Source of the DNA: Paenibacillus taichungensis
GTDB taxonomy: Bacteria; Bacillota; Bacilli; Paenibacillales; Paenibacillaceae
Assembly: GCF_003287275.1 (NCBI RefSeq)
Contig: NZ_QEVW01000001.1
Coordinates: 310,001-374,000, forward strand
Direction: 5' to 3'
Length of the DNA: 64,000 bases
The notes under the pieces are model-generated. The model was not told where the DNA came from, did no database searches, and saw only the letters and a program-made list of their open reading frames with translations. The position numbers and the translations under genes were made by a program. Numbering within the stretch: the first letter of the stretch is position 1; each line of letters starts with the position of its first letter. Shown in pieces: positions 1 to 9,676 of the stretch.

Positions 1-1736
1 AAGAAGAGGGCGGTGGACGCATCGAACGTCACATTCCGCAGCAGGAGTGGGGTTTCATGCGCCAGCGCTCATTGATCAAGCCTGAGATAAATGTGCTTGA
101 TGCTGTCCGACAGGAAAGTGGGCGGATCTACGAGGTGAAGCGTGACCTGGAATTACTGGAACAACGGATGAGCAACAGTGGAGCGGCAGATGAGCAGCGG
201 CTGCTCGAAGCTTATACGATAGCGATGGAGCATTATGAGCAATTGAACGGGTATATGTGGGAGACTGAGGTAGAGAAGGTACTGACTCGTCTGGGGTTAT
301 CGTCGGAACATTGGAATCGGCCGTATCATTCTTTGAGTGGTGGGCAAAAAACGAAGGCCCGTCTCGCAGGATTGCTGGTCAGTAAACCCAAATTTCTGAT
401 TCTGGATGAACCGACGAATCATCTGGATGAAGAGAGCATGCGCTGGCTTGAAGAATGGCTTTCGGCCTATGCTGGAACATTGTTGTTTGTTTCTCACGAC
501 CGGACCTTTATTGATCAGGTCGCAACGGGTGTCATTGAGTTTAGCCCGGATGCACTGACCAAATATAAAGGAGGCTACACGGATTATAAAGGCCATAAGG
601 AACGCGAATTACGTGAGCAGGAAGCAACGTATCGCAAGCAGGAGCTGGAACGGAAAGCGCTAGAAGAGACAATCCGCAATTATCAGCAGTGGTTTCATCA
701 GGCTCATAATTCAGCAGGCGATGTGGAAGTGAAAATAACTCAGAGCTTCTACAAAGCGAAAGCCAACAAGAACATTTCCCGCTACCATGCCAAGCAAAAA
801 CAACTGGAGCGCCTGGAGAAAGAACGGGTGGATAAACCCCGCGAAGCTGCAAAATTGAACATGGAGCTGCAAGTGAACACGCTGGCTGCCCGCCAGCTCC
901 TTTCGTTGGAAGACGTTAGTTTTGCTTATCCGGGAAGCCCGACATTGCTTCACCATATCCGGATTGCGGTCGAACGTGGAGATCGTCTTGCTGTACGTGG
1001 ACCGAATGGCACAGGCAAGACGACACTGCTCAAACTGATGATTGGAGAGCTGGAACCTTCCCGGGGCAAAGTGACACGTCATCCACAACTGAAAATCGGT
1101 TATTTTTCGCAAGAGCTTGAGGGGTTACCTGAAAGTGAGACACTTCTGGATAGTTTGCTCAGTCTTCCATCCATGACACAAAGTGCTGCACGTACCATTC
1201 TGGGATGCTTTTTATTCTCAAGAGATGATGTGTTCAAGCGTATTGGGGATTTGAGTATGGGGGAGAAGTGCAGAGTTGCATTCCTGCGGTTGTATTTCGG
1301 CGGAGCCAACGTGTTGGTGCTGGATGAACCGACCAATTATCTGGATATTGACACACAGGAAGTGATGGAGAATATATTGAAGCAGGCATCCGGAGCACTT
1401 GTGCTCGTATCCCATGACCGTATGCTGACCAAAGTACTCGCCAGCCGCTTGCTTGATCTGAAGCCCGATGGAAAGGCTACACTGTTCGAAGGTGGCGTGG
1501 AGGACTGGGAGCAATCCATCAAATTGCGAGAGTCCGCGCTTGAGATACGCGAGTCAGATGATGAACGGCTGCGGCTTGAAATGCGGTTGTCCGAGTTGTT
1601 ATCTCCCATGAACAGTGCGGGCAATGATGTGTTGACTAGGCCTGATGATGTAATTGAACGGGCGGCAGAAGTTGCCGAGGTTCGCGAAATTCAGCGTCGT
1701 TTGAAACAGTTGCACGAGCTGCGAAAACAGAAGTAA
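1..1736 (+). CDS. ABC-F family ATPase (5' truncated by window edge)
   Basis: The reading frame is open from base 3, well before the first ATG at 57, so the true start lies outside the window. The visible part holds the first ABC signature (HSLSGGQKTKARLAGLL) with Walker B LILDEPTNHLD. An inter-domain linker rich in charged helix follows. The second nucleotide-binding domain is complete: Walker A GPNGTGKTT, signature LSMGEK and Walker B LVLDEPTNYLD. There are no membrane segments, as expected for soluble ABC-F proteins that act on the ribosome. Members either protect ribosomes from antibiotics or act as translation factors, and the sequence alone does not say which. A charged C-terminal helical extension follows the second domain. 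The next transcription unit (pheS) has its own promoter. Confidence 0.9.
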   Translation, partial: EEGGGRIERHIPQQEWGFMRQRSLIKPEINVLDAVRQESGRIYEVKRDLELLEQRMSNSGAADEQRLLEAYTIAMEHYEQLNGYMWETEVEKVLTRLGLSSEHWNRPYHSLSGGQKTKARLAGLLVSKPKFLILDEPTNHLDEESMRWLEEWLSAYAGTLLFVSHDRTFIDQVATGVIEFSPDALTKYKGGYTDYKGHKERELREQEATYRKQELERKALEETIRNYQQWFHQAHNSAGDVEVKITQSFYKAKANKNISRYHAKQKQLERLEKERVDKPREAAKLNMELQVNTLAARQLLSLEDVSFAYPGSPTLLHHIRIAVERGDRLAVRGPNGTGKTTLLKLMIGELEPSRGKVTRHPQLKIGYFSQELEGLPESETLLDSLLSLPSMTQSAARTILGCFLFSRDDVFKRIGDLSMGEKCRVAFLRLYFGGANVLVLDEPTNYLDIDTQEVMENILKQASGALVLVSHDRMLTKVLASRLLDLKPDGKATLFEGGVEDWEQSIKLRESALEIRESDDERLRLEMRLSELLSPMNSAGNDVLTRPDDVIERAAEVAEVREIQRRLKQLHELRKQK

Positions 1737-1800
1737 TGGATTGACGAAGCTTATGCCGATTTACTTTTTGTCTTAACGTTTGAACATATGGCGTTACGGC

Positions 1801-1829
1801 TTGCTATTTCGAGCGATTTTGCATATAAT
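1801..1829 (+). promoter_or_regulatory. Sigma-A-type promoter of pheST
   Basis: TTGCTA (1801-1806) and TATAAT (1824-1829) are separated by exactly 17 bases, and the -10 box is perfect. It lies about 30 bases upstream of the T-box leader, so it should produce the pheST leader transcript. Confidence 0.7.
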
Positions 1830-1859
1830 AATGGACGATCATCAGTAAATTTGAAGGTT

Positions 1860-2165
1860 TATCTGACATGCAAACGTGATGATGGAGACAAGTAAGCAGT
1901 GCCTCTGGACAGGGAGGAAGCGCCGTAGATTGAGAGCGTTTCTGTAGAACAAGGCTGCTGAAATTCACTCCGGAGCGGTTCCCTGAACCATATCTTGCGA
2001 CTCATCGCAGGATTCAGTAGGGGGTAACGGTTAACGGTCGTTATTCCGTATAGAGTGAGGCAAACATGTTGCAGGCCGGAAGGGCCGGGCAGCACTGAAT
2101 GTCTAACAAGGGTGGTACCACGGTCTTTTCGTCCCTTCAGGGGAGAGAAGGCCTTTTTTTGTTGC
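1860..2165 (+). promoter_or_regulatory. T-box leader (tRNA-Phe responsive) of pheST
   Basis: The conserved T-box AGGGTGGTACCACGG lies at 2109-2123. It is followed by a GC-rich terminator hairpin with G-U pairs and a T7 run (about 2122-2160). The proposed specifier is TTC (Phe) at 1964-1966. It is followed by five bases and GGAGC, and the thrS T-box in this window shows the same spacing (ACC, five bases, GGAGC). The TGGT in the T-box bulge would pair with an ACCA tRNA 3' end. Uncharged tRNA-Phe is expected to stabilise the antiterminator and allow pheST transcription. The class is certain from motifs. The specifier rests on the comparison of the two leaders. Confidence 0.93.
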
Positions 2166-2194
2166 ATTAAACCACATAAAGGGGGCATTTACAC

Positions 2195-3229
2195 ATGAAA
2201 GAACGTTTGGAGGCATTAAAGATTGAAGCGCTGGAGCAACTGTCTGGCGTGAACGATCCACAGACGCTGAGTGATCTGCGTGTAAAGTATTTGGGTAAAA
2301 AGGGTGCATTGACCGAGATTTTGCGAGGTATGGGTGCGCTTAGTGCAGAGGAACGTCCGGTGATTGGTCAGGTTGCCAATGATGTTCGCGGCGCGATTGA
2401 AGAAGTCATTGACAGCAAGCAGGAGCAGTTCCAGAAGGAAGAGACGGCGAAACGTCTGCAATCCGAGAAAATTGATGTGACCCTGCCAGGGCGTCGCGGA
2501 CGTCAGGGCGGACTGCATCCACTGACCAAAGTGGTACAGGAAATCGAAGATATTTTCATCGGTATGGGATATCGCGTAGCAGAAGGTCCTGAGGTTGAAA
2601 TGGATTATTACAACTTCGAAGCACTGAACTTGCCGAAGAACCACCCGGCGCGTGATATGCAGGATTCTTTCTATGTAACGGAAGATCTGTTGATGCGTAC
2701 GCATACCTCCCCGGTTCAGGTTCGCACGATGCAAAGCATGAAAGGTGAAGTGCCTGTTAAAGTTATCTGTCCGGGTAAAGTATACCGTCGTGACGATGAC
2801 GATGCGACGCATTCGTTCCAGTTCAATCAGGTTGAAGGTTTGGTTATTAGCGAGAACATTCGCATGAGTGACCTGAAAGGTACCTTGCTGCAATTCGTGC
2901 GCGAAATGTTCGGTTCACACACCGAAATTCGTCTCCGTCCAAGTTTCTTCCCGTTCACAGAGCCAAGTGCTGAAGTGGATGTCACTTGTGTGCAATGTGG
3001 TGGCAGTGGCTGCCGTGTATGTAAACAGACAGGTTGGCTTGAGATTTTGGGCGGCGGTATGGTTCACCCGAAAGTGCTCGAGATGGGCGGTTATGATCCG
3101 GAGAAATATAGTGGGTTTGCATTCGGAATGGGTGTAGAGCGTATCGCCATGCTGAAATACGGCATTGATGATATTCGTCATTTCTACAACAGTGATATGG
3201 CGTTCCTGAAACAATTCGGACGACTGTAA
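2195..3229 (+). CDS. pheS: Phenylalanyl-tRNA synthetase alpha subunit
   Basis: Cytoplasmic class II aminoacyl-tRNA synthetase subunit that charges tRNA-Phe as an alpha2-beta2 tetramer with PheT. The 344-residue length is typical. An N-terminal coiled-coil tRNA-binding arm (about 1-85) leads into the catalytic core. Motif 2 lies around [18 protein letters not shown] and motif 3 around [13 protein letters not shown] near the C-terminus. [13 protein letters not shown] cysteine cluster sits in the Firmicute-type insertion. The ATG follows an AAAGGGGG Shine-Dalgarno. It is the first gene after the T-box, with pheT 72 bases downstream and no terminator between. Confidence 0.98.
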   Translation: MKERLEALKIEALEQLSGVNDPQTLSDLRVKYLGKKGALTEILRGMGALSAEERPVIGQVANDVRGAIEEVIDSKQEQFQKEETAKRLQSEKIDVTLPGRRGRQGGLHPLTKVVQEIEDIFIGMGYRVAEGPEVEMDYYNFEALNLPKNHPARDMQDSFYVTEDLLMRTHTSPVQVRTMQSMKGEVPVKVICPGKVYRRDDDDATHSFQFNQVEGLVISENIRMSDLKGTLLQFVREMFGSHTEIRLRPSFFPFTEPSAEVDVTCVQCGGSGCRVCKQTGWLEILGGGMVHPKVLEMGGYDPEKYSGFAFGMGVERIAMLKYGIDDIRHFYNSDMAFLKQFGRL

Positions 3230-3301
3230 TTACTGAAATAGCATACAGGGCGAACGCCCTTCATTTGCAACACCAATTCATAGATTAGGAAGTGAACGTC
3301 C

Positions 3302-5755
3302 ATGAGAGTATCGACAGATTGGCTGTCTGATTATATCGCGCTGGAAGGCGTGGCACCGCAGGAGTTGGCAGAGAAATTCACCCGTGCGGGCGTTGAGATT
3401 GATGTAGTGGAGAACCGGAACCAGGGCGTGAACAACGTGGTTGTCGGTTACGTGAAGAGCAAGGAGAAGCACCCTGACGCTGATAAGCTGAATGTATGTG
3501 TGATTGATGCCGGACAGGAAGAAGATCTGCAGATCGTATGTGGTGCGAAAAATGTGGATGCCGGTCAAAAGGTAGTCGTTGCCCTGGTAGGAGCGAAGCT
3601 CCCTGGCGGACTCGATATCAAAAAAGCCAAGCTGCGCGGTGTAGTATCCCTTGGCATGATCTGCTCTGCGAAAGAACTGGGCATGAACGACAAGTTGCTG
3701 CCGAAAGACCAACAGGAGGGTATTCTCGTATTGCCTTCACAAACGGAGATTGGTACACCAATCAGCCAAGTGCTTGGTCTCGACGATCATGTTCTTGAAC
3801 TGGACCTGACACCGAACCGCTCTGACTGTCTGAGCATGCTGGGTGCAGCCTATGAAGTTGGTGCAATTCTCGGTCGTGAAGTGAAACTGCCTGATCCAAC
3901 TCAAAATTTGGTGGAAATCGGTGATGCGGCTGCGAATCATATCTCGGTTGAGATTACGGCTGGTGAACAATGCAGTCATTATGCAGCACGCTATATAACG
4001 GGGATCAAGCTGGGAGCTTCCCCGCAGTGGATGCAAAACCGTTTGATGGCCGCTGGCATCCGTCCGATCAATAATATCGTTGACATCACGAATTATGTCA
4101 TGCTGGAATACGGACAGCCGCTGCATGCTTTTGATGCAGATAAGCTGGAAAAGGGCCACATTGAAGTGCGGATGGCCAAAGAAGGCGAAACGATCGTGAC
4201 GTTGGATAGTCAAGAGCGCAAGCTTGAGCCGCATATGCTACTCATTACGGATGGCGTGAAACCGGTAGCCATCGCGGGTGTTATGGGTGGAGAGAATTCC
4301 GAGGTAACGGAAACCACAGTGAATCTGTTGCTGGAATCCGCCAAGTTCGACGGCGGAACCGTTCGAAAAACGTCACGCCAACTGGGGCTGCGTTCCGAAG
4401 CAAGCATGCGTTTTGAGAAAGAAGTCGATCCGGCTGCTGTCATTACGGCATTGAACCGTGCGGCTGAATTGATCCAGCGTTATGCGGAAGGCGAAGTTCA
4501 TCAGGGGATCGTGGAAGCGGGAACAGCCGCAGCGGATAAACATGTTGTGCAGCTGTCGCTGGATAAACTGAATCGTTATCTGGGAACTGAATTGTCCCTG
4601 CTTGAAGTGAAAACCATTTTCGCTCGTTTGCACTTTGCATGTGGTGATGCGCAGCAGGGTCTGCTTGATGTTGAAGTGCCTAGCCGCAGAGGGGATATTA
4701 CACTTGATGTGGATCTGTTTGAAGAGATTGCCCGTCTGTACGGATACGACAATATTCCAACCACATTGATTGAAGGACCAACAACACCAGGTGCTTATAC
4801 GCGTTCGCAAGCAATGCGCCGCACTATTCGTGGCCTGTTTGCAGGTAGTGGCTGGCAGGAAATGATCAGCTATTCATTCGTACATCCAGATAAAGTATCA
4901 TTGTTCCCTGCTCTAACAGAAGGTAGTAAAGCCGTGAAGTTGGCTATGCCAATGAGTGAGGACCGCAGCGTGCTTCGTAAGAGCATCTTGCCACAAATGC
5001 TGGATGCAACGGTGTATAACATGAACCGCAAGCATGATTCACTGGCTGTATTTGAAGTAGGTAGTGTGTTCTTCACTGAAGAAGAAAAACTGACGAAGCA
5101 ACCGCATGAAATTCCGGTCCTGAGCTTGTTGCTCACCGGAAATCGTGCATCCCAGCAGTGGAATGTGGGAGCAGAGAAAGTGGACTTCTTCGACTTGAAA
5201 GGTGCACTTGAGAACCTGTTCGCCTATGTGGGTCTGGAGCAGCGCATTCGCCTGGTAGCAAACAGTCCAGAAGGCTTCCACCCTGGTCGTTCCGCATCGG
5301 TATACCTTGAAGCAAAAGATGGCGGAGAGGACAAACTGATTGGTACGATGGGTCAATTGCATCCTGAACTGCAGCAGCAATATGATTTGAACGATGTATA
5401 TCTTGCCGAGATCGGGCTTGAAGCGATCTATAGTGAAGCGGATGCGGATATCCGTTATCGTGAGCTTCCACGATTCCCAGCAGTTGAACGGGATATCGCG
5501 GTTGTTGTGAGTAAAGATATCGAAGCTGGGGATATGCTGCGTTCGATTCGTGAATCTGCTGGCGAACTGTTGCAAACCGTACAGGTATTCGACGTATTCA
5601 CAGGCAGCAAGTTGGGTGAAGACAAGAAGAGCGTAGCGATGGCTCTCGTTTATCGCAACCGTGAACGCACATTGACGGATGAGGAAATTACCGAGGTTCA
5701 TGCTCGTGTTGTTGCTCGTCTGGAGGAGCAATTTGGAGCCGAATTGCGTAAATAG
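3302..5755 (+). CDS. pheT: Phenylalanyl-tRNA synthetase beta subunit
   Basis: Large subunit of phenylalanyl-tRNA synthetase (817 residues, normal for the family). In order it carries an EMAP/tRNA-binding OB domain (about 40-150), the B3/B4 editing domain (about 210-385), the B5 domain, a core domain and a C-terminal ferredoxin-like anticodon-binding (FDX-ACB) domain (about 720-817). The ATG follows AGGAAGTG. It is co-transcribed with pheS under the T-box and ends at a strong terminator. In Bacillus, rnhC, yshB and polX lie near this point. They are absent here. Confidence 0.98.
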   Translation: MRVSTDWLSDYIALEGVAPQELAEKFTRAGVEIDVVENRNQGVNNVVVGYVKSKEKHPDADKLNVCVIDAGQEEDLQIVCGAKNVDAGQKVVVALVGAKLPGGLDIKKAKLRGVVSLGMICSAKELGMNDKLLPKDQQEGILVLPSQTEIGTPISQVLGLDDHVLELDLTPNRSDCLSMLGAAYEVGAILGREVKLPDPTQNLVEIGDAAANHISVEITAGEQCSHYAARYITGIKLGASPQWMQNRLMAAGIRPINNIVDITNYVMLEYGQPLHAFDADKLEKGHIEVRMAKEGETIVTLDSQERKLEPHMLLITDGVKPVAIAGVMGGENSEVTETTVNLLLESAKFDGGTVRKTSRQLGLRSEASMRFEKEVDPAAVITALNRAAELIQRYAEGEVHQGIVEAGTAAADKHVVQLSLDKLNRYLGTELSLLEVKTIFARLHFACGDAQQGLLDVEVPSRRGDITLDVDLFEEIARLYGYDNIPTTLIEGPTTPGAYTRSQAMRRTIRGLFAGSGWQEMISYSFVHPDKVSLFPALTEGSKAVKLAMPMSEDRSVLRKSILPQMLDATVYNMNRKHDSLAVFEVGSVFFTEEEKLTKQPHEIPVLSLLLTGNRASQQWNVGAEKVDFFDLKGALENLFAYVGLEQRIRLVANSPEGFHPGRSASVYLEAKDGGEDKLIGTMGQLHPELQQQYDLNDVYLAEIGLEAIYSEADADIRYRELPRFPAVERDIAVVVSKDIEAGDMLRSIRESAGELLQTVQVFDVFTGSKLGEDKKSVAMALVYRNRERTLTDEEITEVHARVVARLEEQFGAELRK

Positions 5756-5799
5756 AACATAAGTCAATTTTTTGAACAATGATTAGCAGGAATTGCTTG

Positions 5800-5848
5800 A
5801 AGTCACATCGAATCCTTAGCATTAGAGGATCGATGTGACTTTTTTTGT
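5800..5848 (+). terminator. Terminator of pheST
   Basis: The arms AGTCACATCGA and TCGATGTGACT form a long stem with further pairing of ATCCT and AGGAT around a short loop. A T7 run follows directly. Confidence 0.9.
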
Positions 5849-5893
5849 TTTACAGCTTAGAATCAACATACAGACTTTAAGGAGGGCACAACT

Positions 5894-8614
5894 GTGACTA
5901 TACCTGATCGTACACGCGTCACCGTAGAGATCTACGGGACTTCCTATAAACTGGTTGGCAGCAGTGCCGACTATATGAAACAAGTAGCTAACCTGGTGGA
6001 TGAGCGAATGAGCGCCATCTCCAAACATAATTCCCGACTGGATACCCCGCGTATTGCAGTTCTGGCAGCTGTACATATGGCTGAGCAGTCTCTTCAGACT
6101 CAGGAAATTCGGAATGAGCTGAAAATGCTGACCGGTGAACGTACCGAAATGAGAAATGAACTCAATCGGCTGAATGCCATACAAAATGAACATCAGCAGG
6201 AACTGGAACGCAGGGACCAAGAACTCGCTGAAGCAATGAAACTTAAGGCTGAGGCGGAACAGGCCATCGTAAAACTCCAGAAGGATCAGCAGGCAGAAGT
6301 AGCCAAGCTGAATACATTACTGGAACAGGAACGCGCTCAGGCAGCAGGTCGAGAGCAAAAGCTTCAGGCTCAAACTGTGGCGCAACTGAAAGCAGCTGAG
6401 GAGAAGGCACAGGCTCGTCTTAAAGAAGCGGAAGAAAAAGCAGCGAATCAACTCAGGAATGCACAGACTCAGGCGGCAGCTCAGCTGAAGGAAGCACAGA
6501 CACGTTCAGCAAATGAGTTGCAGCAAGCCCAGGCCAAAGCGGCTGCACAATACAAGGAGCTGCAGGATAAGACGGCAGCTCAACTGAAAGAAGCGGAAGC
6601 TCGGGCCGTGGCAGAACGTCAAAAAATCGAGGTTCAGGCTGCACAGCAAGTACAATCGGCGAAGGAACAAGCTGAAGCAGCAATTTTGTCTGAATTGGAA
6701 CAAGCCGAGTCTCAGTTGCAAAAGGTTCAGGCAGAAGCCCAGCGTGAATACCGTGAACTCCAGTCTGAGATGGAGCAGCGTATACAGGAGGCAGAGCAAG
6801 CTGCCATCAATCAAGCTCAAGAACTGACTGAAAAGGCAAAAGAGGAACAAGCCGCACTGCAGCAACGAGCAGAGCAGAAGCGACTGGCTGAGATTGAACA
6901 GCTGAATGCAACGTTCAAGGAGTCGTCTGAACTGGCGGAATTGGAATGGATGGAAAAAGAAGCGGCTTATGAAGAACAGCTTAAGCAAATCCATGAAGCA
7001 GCCCAGACTCAGGCGAACGAAGCTGCGGCAACTGCTGAAGCTTTGCTGCAAGAAGAACAAGGCAAGCTGAATCAGCAGTTGGAAGAAGAACGTAAACAGG
7101 CTAAATCGCGCTTCGCCGGTGTTGAAGGCCAATTGGCCGAGGTGCGTAAGCAGCTCAAGAATGCTCAAGAAGTTGTCGTGGATCAGGAGCAACAGCTCCA
7201 ACACGAGCGTAATCAAACTGAAACGCTGCGCGATGAACAAGCCGTGTACAAACAGGAGCAGGATGTTCAGCTTCGTCGAATTACGGAATTGGAGCAGCAG
7301 CTGGAACAATTAAAAGTTGATAGTGCTCAGATGACTGAACAACTCCGCAGCACAGAAGCTGAGGCAGAACATTTCCGGGAAGCGGAACAGCAATGGAAAC
7401 AGCAGTATAACGAGACCGTTGAACGTGAATCTTCTCTGACAGCACAGCTGCGAAAAGTACAGGATCAGCACGGTCAACTTGAACAGGAAATTAAGAAACT
7501 CCGTGAAGCCGAAGTGAAATCCGAGGATGAGCAGCGCAGGCTGCAAAAAGTGCTCGAACAGGCCCATGCGGCAGTACGCACATTGCAACATGAACTTGGT
7601 GCACTGACGCAGAGCGAGCAGTCCTGGAAAGAGCAGGCTGAACAACGTCTGATCGAGATCGGCGAATTGGAGACACAGGTACTTGAAGCTGCAGAACAGA
7701 ATGAAACGTTGGAGTCAGGTGTACAGTCCCTTCATGATGAATTATCCGTTGTTAAAGAAGAAGCTCGTCACGCCAGCGAAGAAGCAGAACGTTACATTGC
7801 ACAAGCTGGTCGTCTGGAGCTACAACATAAAGAGCTTGATGGTGAATTGAATGAAGCACGTGAAGAATTGAACAAGCTGCAGGAAAATTATAAACAAATC
7901 CGCAAGGATTATGGTGATGCATTGCAGCGCGAAGAAGACTATACTCGCAAGCTGAATGAGATGAGCGAAGAGAAGAAAGAAATCGTGCGTGCGCTTGAAG
8001 AATCCAGGCAGCATGCCAATCAGCTATCTGCGCGGATCGATGAACAAGGCAGCTTACTGACTCAGACAGAAGAAGAAGCGCTTGAGTGGCAGATTAAGCA
8101 TGAAGAATTGTCTGCCAAACAGGAAGAGCTCTCCTCTCGCCTGAAAGAACTGACTGATCGGGAAGTTGAGCTAAGCTCACGAGTAGAACAAGCAGAGCAA
8201 CAAGCGGAACAACAAGATCAGGTTTGGCAACGTCGTGCAGATGAATGGGCGGCTCAGGAACAGTCCTGGCAAGATCGATGGACTGCGCTGGAGAATGAAT
8301 TGAATCTCTGGCAGAAAGAAAGTGCTGCCAGTGTGGAGAAGGTAGAAGAGCTGGAACACGAGCGGCAGCAGCTTGCCCAGCAGCGTGCAGAAGCAATTGA
8401 AGAAAAGCAAACGATGGAAAATGAACTGCTGGATATCGGTGAGCGGTATGAACTTGCGGCCAATCAGTTGCGTTTACTGCAGGTTGAACGTGAGATGGAG
8501 CAGGAAAAGGCGGAGCAGCTGAATACAGATTACCGCCAATTGCGGGATGAATATACGAAATTGCAGACGGAATATAACGAATGGATTGAATTGATTGAAC
8601 AGGATCAGACCTAG
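5894..8614 (+). CDS. zapA: Giant ZapA-like cell division protein with a coiled coil of about 800 residues
   Basis: Residues 1-75 form a recognisable ZapA domain (RVTVEIYGTSYKLVG, then YMKQVANLVDERM and the long helix with HMAEQSL). ZapA binds and bundles FtsZ at the division ring. The rest of the 906 residues is almost pure heptad-like coiled coil, very rich in Gln, Glu, Ala and Lys. It includes loosely repeated AAAQLKEAQ-type units around residues 150-290. Typical ZapA proteins are about 85-110 residues, so this is an extreme extension. No membrane segment is visible. The GTG start follows AAGGAGGG with good spacing. The position after pheST and before mutS2 matches Bacillus zapA. The role of the extension is unknown. 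A structural or bundling role at the septum is inference. Confidence 0.85.
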   Translation: MTIPDRTRVTVEIYGTSYKLVGSSADYMKQVANLVDERMSAISKHNSRLDTPRIAVLAAVHMAEQSLQTQEIRNELKMLTGERTEMRNELNRLNAIQNEHQQELERRDQELAEAMKLKAEAEQAIVKLQKDQQAEVAKLNTLLEQERAQAAGREQKLQAQTVAQLKAAEEKAQARLKEAEEKAANQLRNAQTQAAAQLKEAQTRSANELQQAQAKAAAQYKELQDKTAAQLKEAEARAVAERQKIEVQAAQQVQSAKEQAEAAILSELEQAESQLQKVQAEAQREYRELQSEMEQRIQEAEQAAINQAQELTEKAKEEQAALQQRAEQKRLAEIEQLNATFKESSELAELEWMEKEAAYEEQLKQIHEAAQTQANEAAATAEALLQEEQGKLNQQLEEERKQAKSRFAGVEGQLAEVRKQLKNAQEVVVDQEQQLQHERNQTETLRDEQAVYKQEQDVQLRRITELEQQLEQLKVDSAQMTEQLRSTEAEAEHFREAEQQWKQQYNETVERESSLTAQLRKVQDQHGQLEQEIKKLREAEVKSEDEQRRLQKVLEQAHAAVRTLQHELGALTQSEQSWKEQAEQRLIEIGELETQVLEAAEQNETLESGVQSLHDELSVVKEEARHASEEAERYIAQAGRLELQHKELDGELNEAREELNKLQENYKQIRKDYGDALQREEDYTRKLNEMSEEKKEIVRALEESRQHANQLSARIDEQGSLLTQTEEEALEWQIKHEELSAKQEELSSRLKELTDREVELSSRVEQAEQQAEQQDQVWQRRADEWAAQEQSWQDRWTALENELNLWQKESAASVEKVEELEHERQQLAQQRAEAIEEKQTMENELLDIGERYELAANQLRLLQVEREMEQEKAEQLNTDYRQLRDEYTKLQTEYNEWIELIEQDQT

Positions 8615-8678
8615 CAGATGATTACGTCATAACTGGAATCCTGGACAGCGCACTCTTGTACAATTTGTTATAATGAAG

Positions 8679-8712
8679 AAGGAGCTCCCGTCGCTACGGG
8701 GGCTCCTTGTCT
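8679..8712. terminator. Shared hairpin between convergent genes
   Basis: AAGGAGCTCCCGT and ACGGGGGCTCCTT form a stem with a short loop between zapA and the converging CuA-type lipoprotein gene. The T-tract is poor on both sides, so efficiency is uncertain. Confidence 0.55.
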
Positions 8713-8718
8713 TGAACA

Positions 8719-9105
8719 CTATTCTTCAACAATAATTTTGGAGATCATGCTGCTGTGACCGCTTCCGCAAAACACAGAACAGGACATTTCGAATTCCCCT
8801 GCTTTGTCAGGAGTGATCACTTTGGAATTGTTCTGGGTATCCAGCCGAAGGTTCAGCTCGGGCACGAGAACGCCATGGTTTCCGTTTGTATTTTCATAAA
8901 CAATCTTAACAGGGACACCTTTTTTCAAATGGTATTCAGGTTGATCAAATTCATAGTTGCTTGCTTTGATTACCAGTTCTTCGCTTGCAGTTGCACTCGA
9001 ATCGGACTCGCCGTTTGATTCTGCGGATTGTCCGGTTCCACCACAGGCAGCAAGGACCAGAATCAACATACAGGCTACAAGCCATGCAATGCCTTTCTTC
9101 ATCAT
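8719..9105 (-). CDS. Stand-alone CuA/cupredoxin-type lipoprotein
   Basis: 128 residues. A signal peptide ends in the lipobox LAAC (Cys21), followed by a Ser/Glu-rich linker and a small cupredoxin domain. All binuclear CuA ligands of cytochrome oxidase subunit II are present: His77, Cys109, Cys113, His117 and Met120 (motif CSVFCGSGHSSM). The membrane hairpin of real COX2 is missing, so this is not an oxidase subunit. It is predicted to be a membrane-anchored extracytoplasmic copper protein, either an electron carrier or a copper-delivery protein. The ATG follows AAGGAGGC. It is a single-gene unit with no oxidase or Sco-like neighbour in the window. Confidence 0.85.
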   Translation of the reverse strand: MMKKGIAWLVACMLILVLAACGGTGQSAESNGESDSSATASEELVIKASNYEFDQPEYHLKKGVPVKIVYENTNGNHGVLVPELNLRLDTQNNSKVITPDKAGEFEMSCSVFCGSGHSSMISKIIVEE

Positions 9106-9230
9106 ATGCCTCCTTAATCAGCGTGATATGGATAAAATTTGAATGATTTCTCAAGTCATCATACCGCAAATCAGCGATGCCTGTACATGCTGCCTATGTC
9201 GTTTTTTTGAACATCAGCATGCTTAAAACC

Positions 9231-9272
9231 TAAAAAATAAACCTCTTCAGGCGTTAAGCCATCAGAGGTTTA
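9231..9272 (-). terminator. Terminator of the YvlD-like gene
   Basis: Read on the minus strand, AAACCTCT and AGAGGTTT form the stem around an inner GGCTTAACGCC hairpin, followed by a T-rich run (TTATTTTTTA). Confidence 0.75.
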
Positions 9273-9310
9273 GGGGAGACCTATGGGGAGTAGGTACGTT
9301 ACGTTGGAGC

Positions 9311-9676
9311 CTATGCGTGATCTTTGGATCTTCTTCCGGCATCAAAAGGGGTGGAAACCGGGATGAACAGATCGATGATCCCAATGACCAATGCAGCCAG
9401 AACGGCACCAAGCAGACTTACGTGCACATGATCTACGACATATTGACCAATCCAGATCACCAGTGCGCTGACGATGAAGCCGACTATACCGCGGCCAAAA
9501 GGATTAACCCTTTTACCGAAGATGCCTTCAACAACCCAGCCAAGCAGAGCGATAACTAGAGCAAGCATCAGTGCGCTCCAGAAACCACCTACGGCGAATC
9601 CGGGTACGATCCAGCTGACGACCATCAATACAATTGCGGCGATAATAAATCGCACGACATGTCCCAGAAAATTCAT
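9311..9676 (-). CDS. YvlD-like (phage holin superfamily IV) membrane protein
   Basis: 121 residues with four hydrophobic segments (about 8-27, 32-50, 60-80 and 88-106) separated by short loops, including KRVNPFGRG. The pattern matches the YvlD/DUF360 family, named for similarity to holins but common in chromosomes as envelope proteins. B. subtilis YvlD belongs to an envelope-stress operon, but the biochemical role is not known. The ATG has an AGGAGG Shine-Dalgarno. It is transcribed alone and has its own terminator. Confidence 0.8.
   Translation of the reverse strand: MNFLGHVVRFIIAAIVLMVVSWIVPGFAVGGFWSALMLALVIALLGWVVEGIFGKRVNPFGRGIVGFIVSALVIWIGQYVVDHVHVSLLGAVLAALVIGIIDLFIPVSTPFDAGRRSKDHA

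Noticed and set aside
2216-2893. Long minus-strand frame of 225 codons opposite pheS
   Set aside because: It is a shadow of pheS with no ribosome site and an improbable composition.
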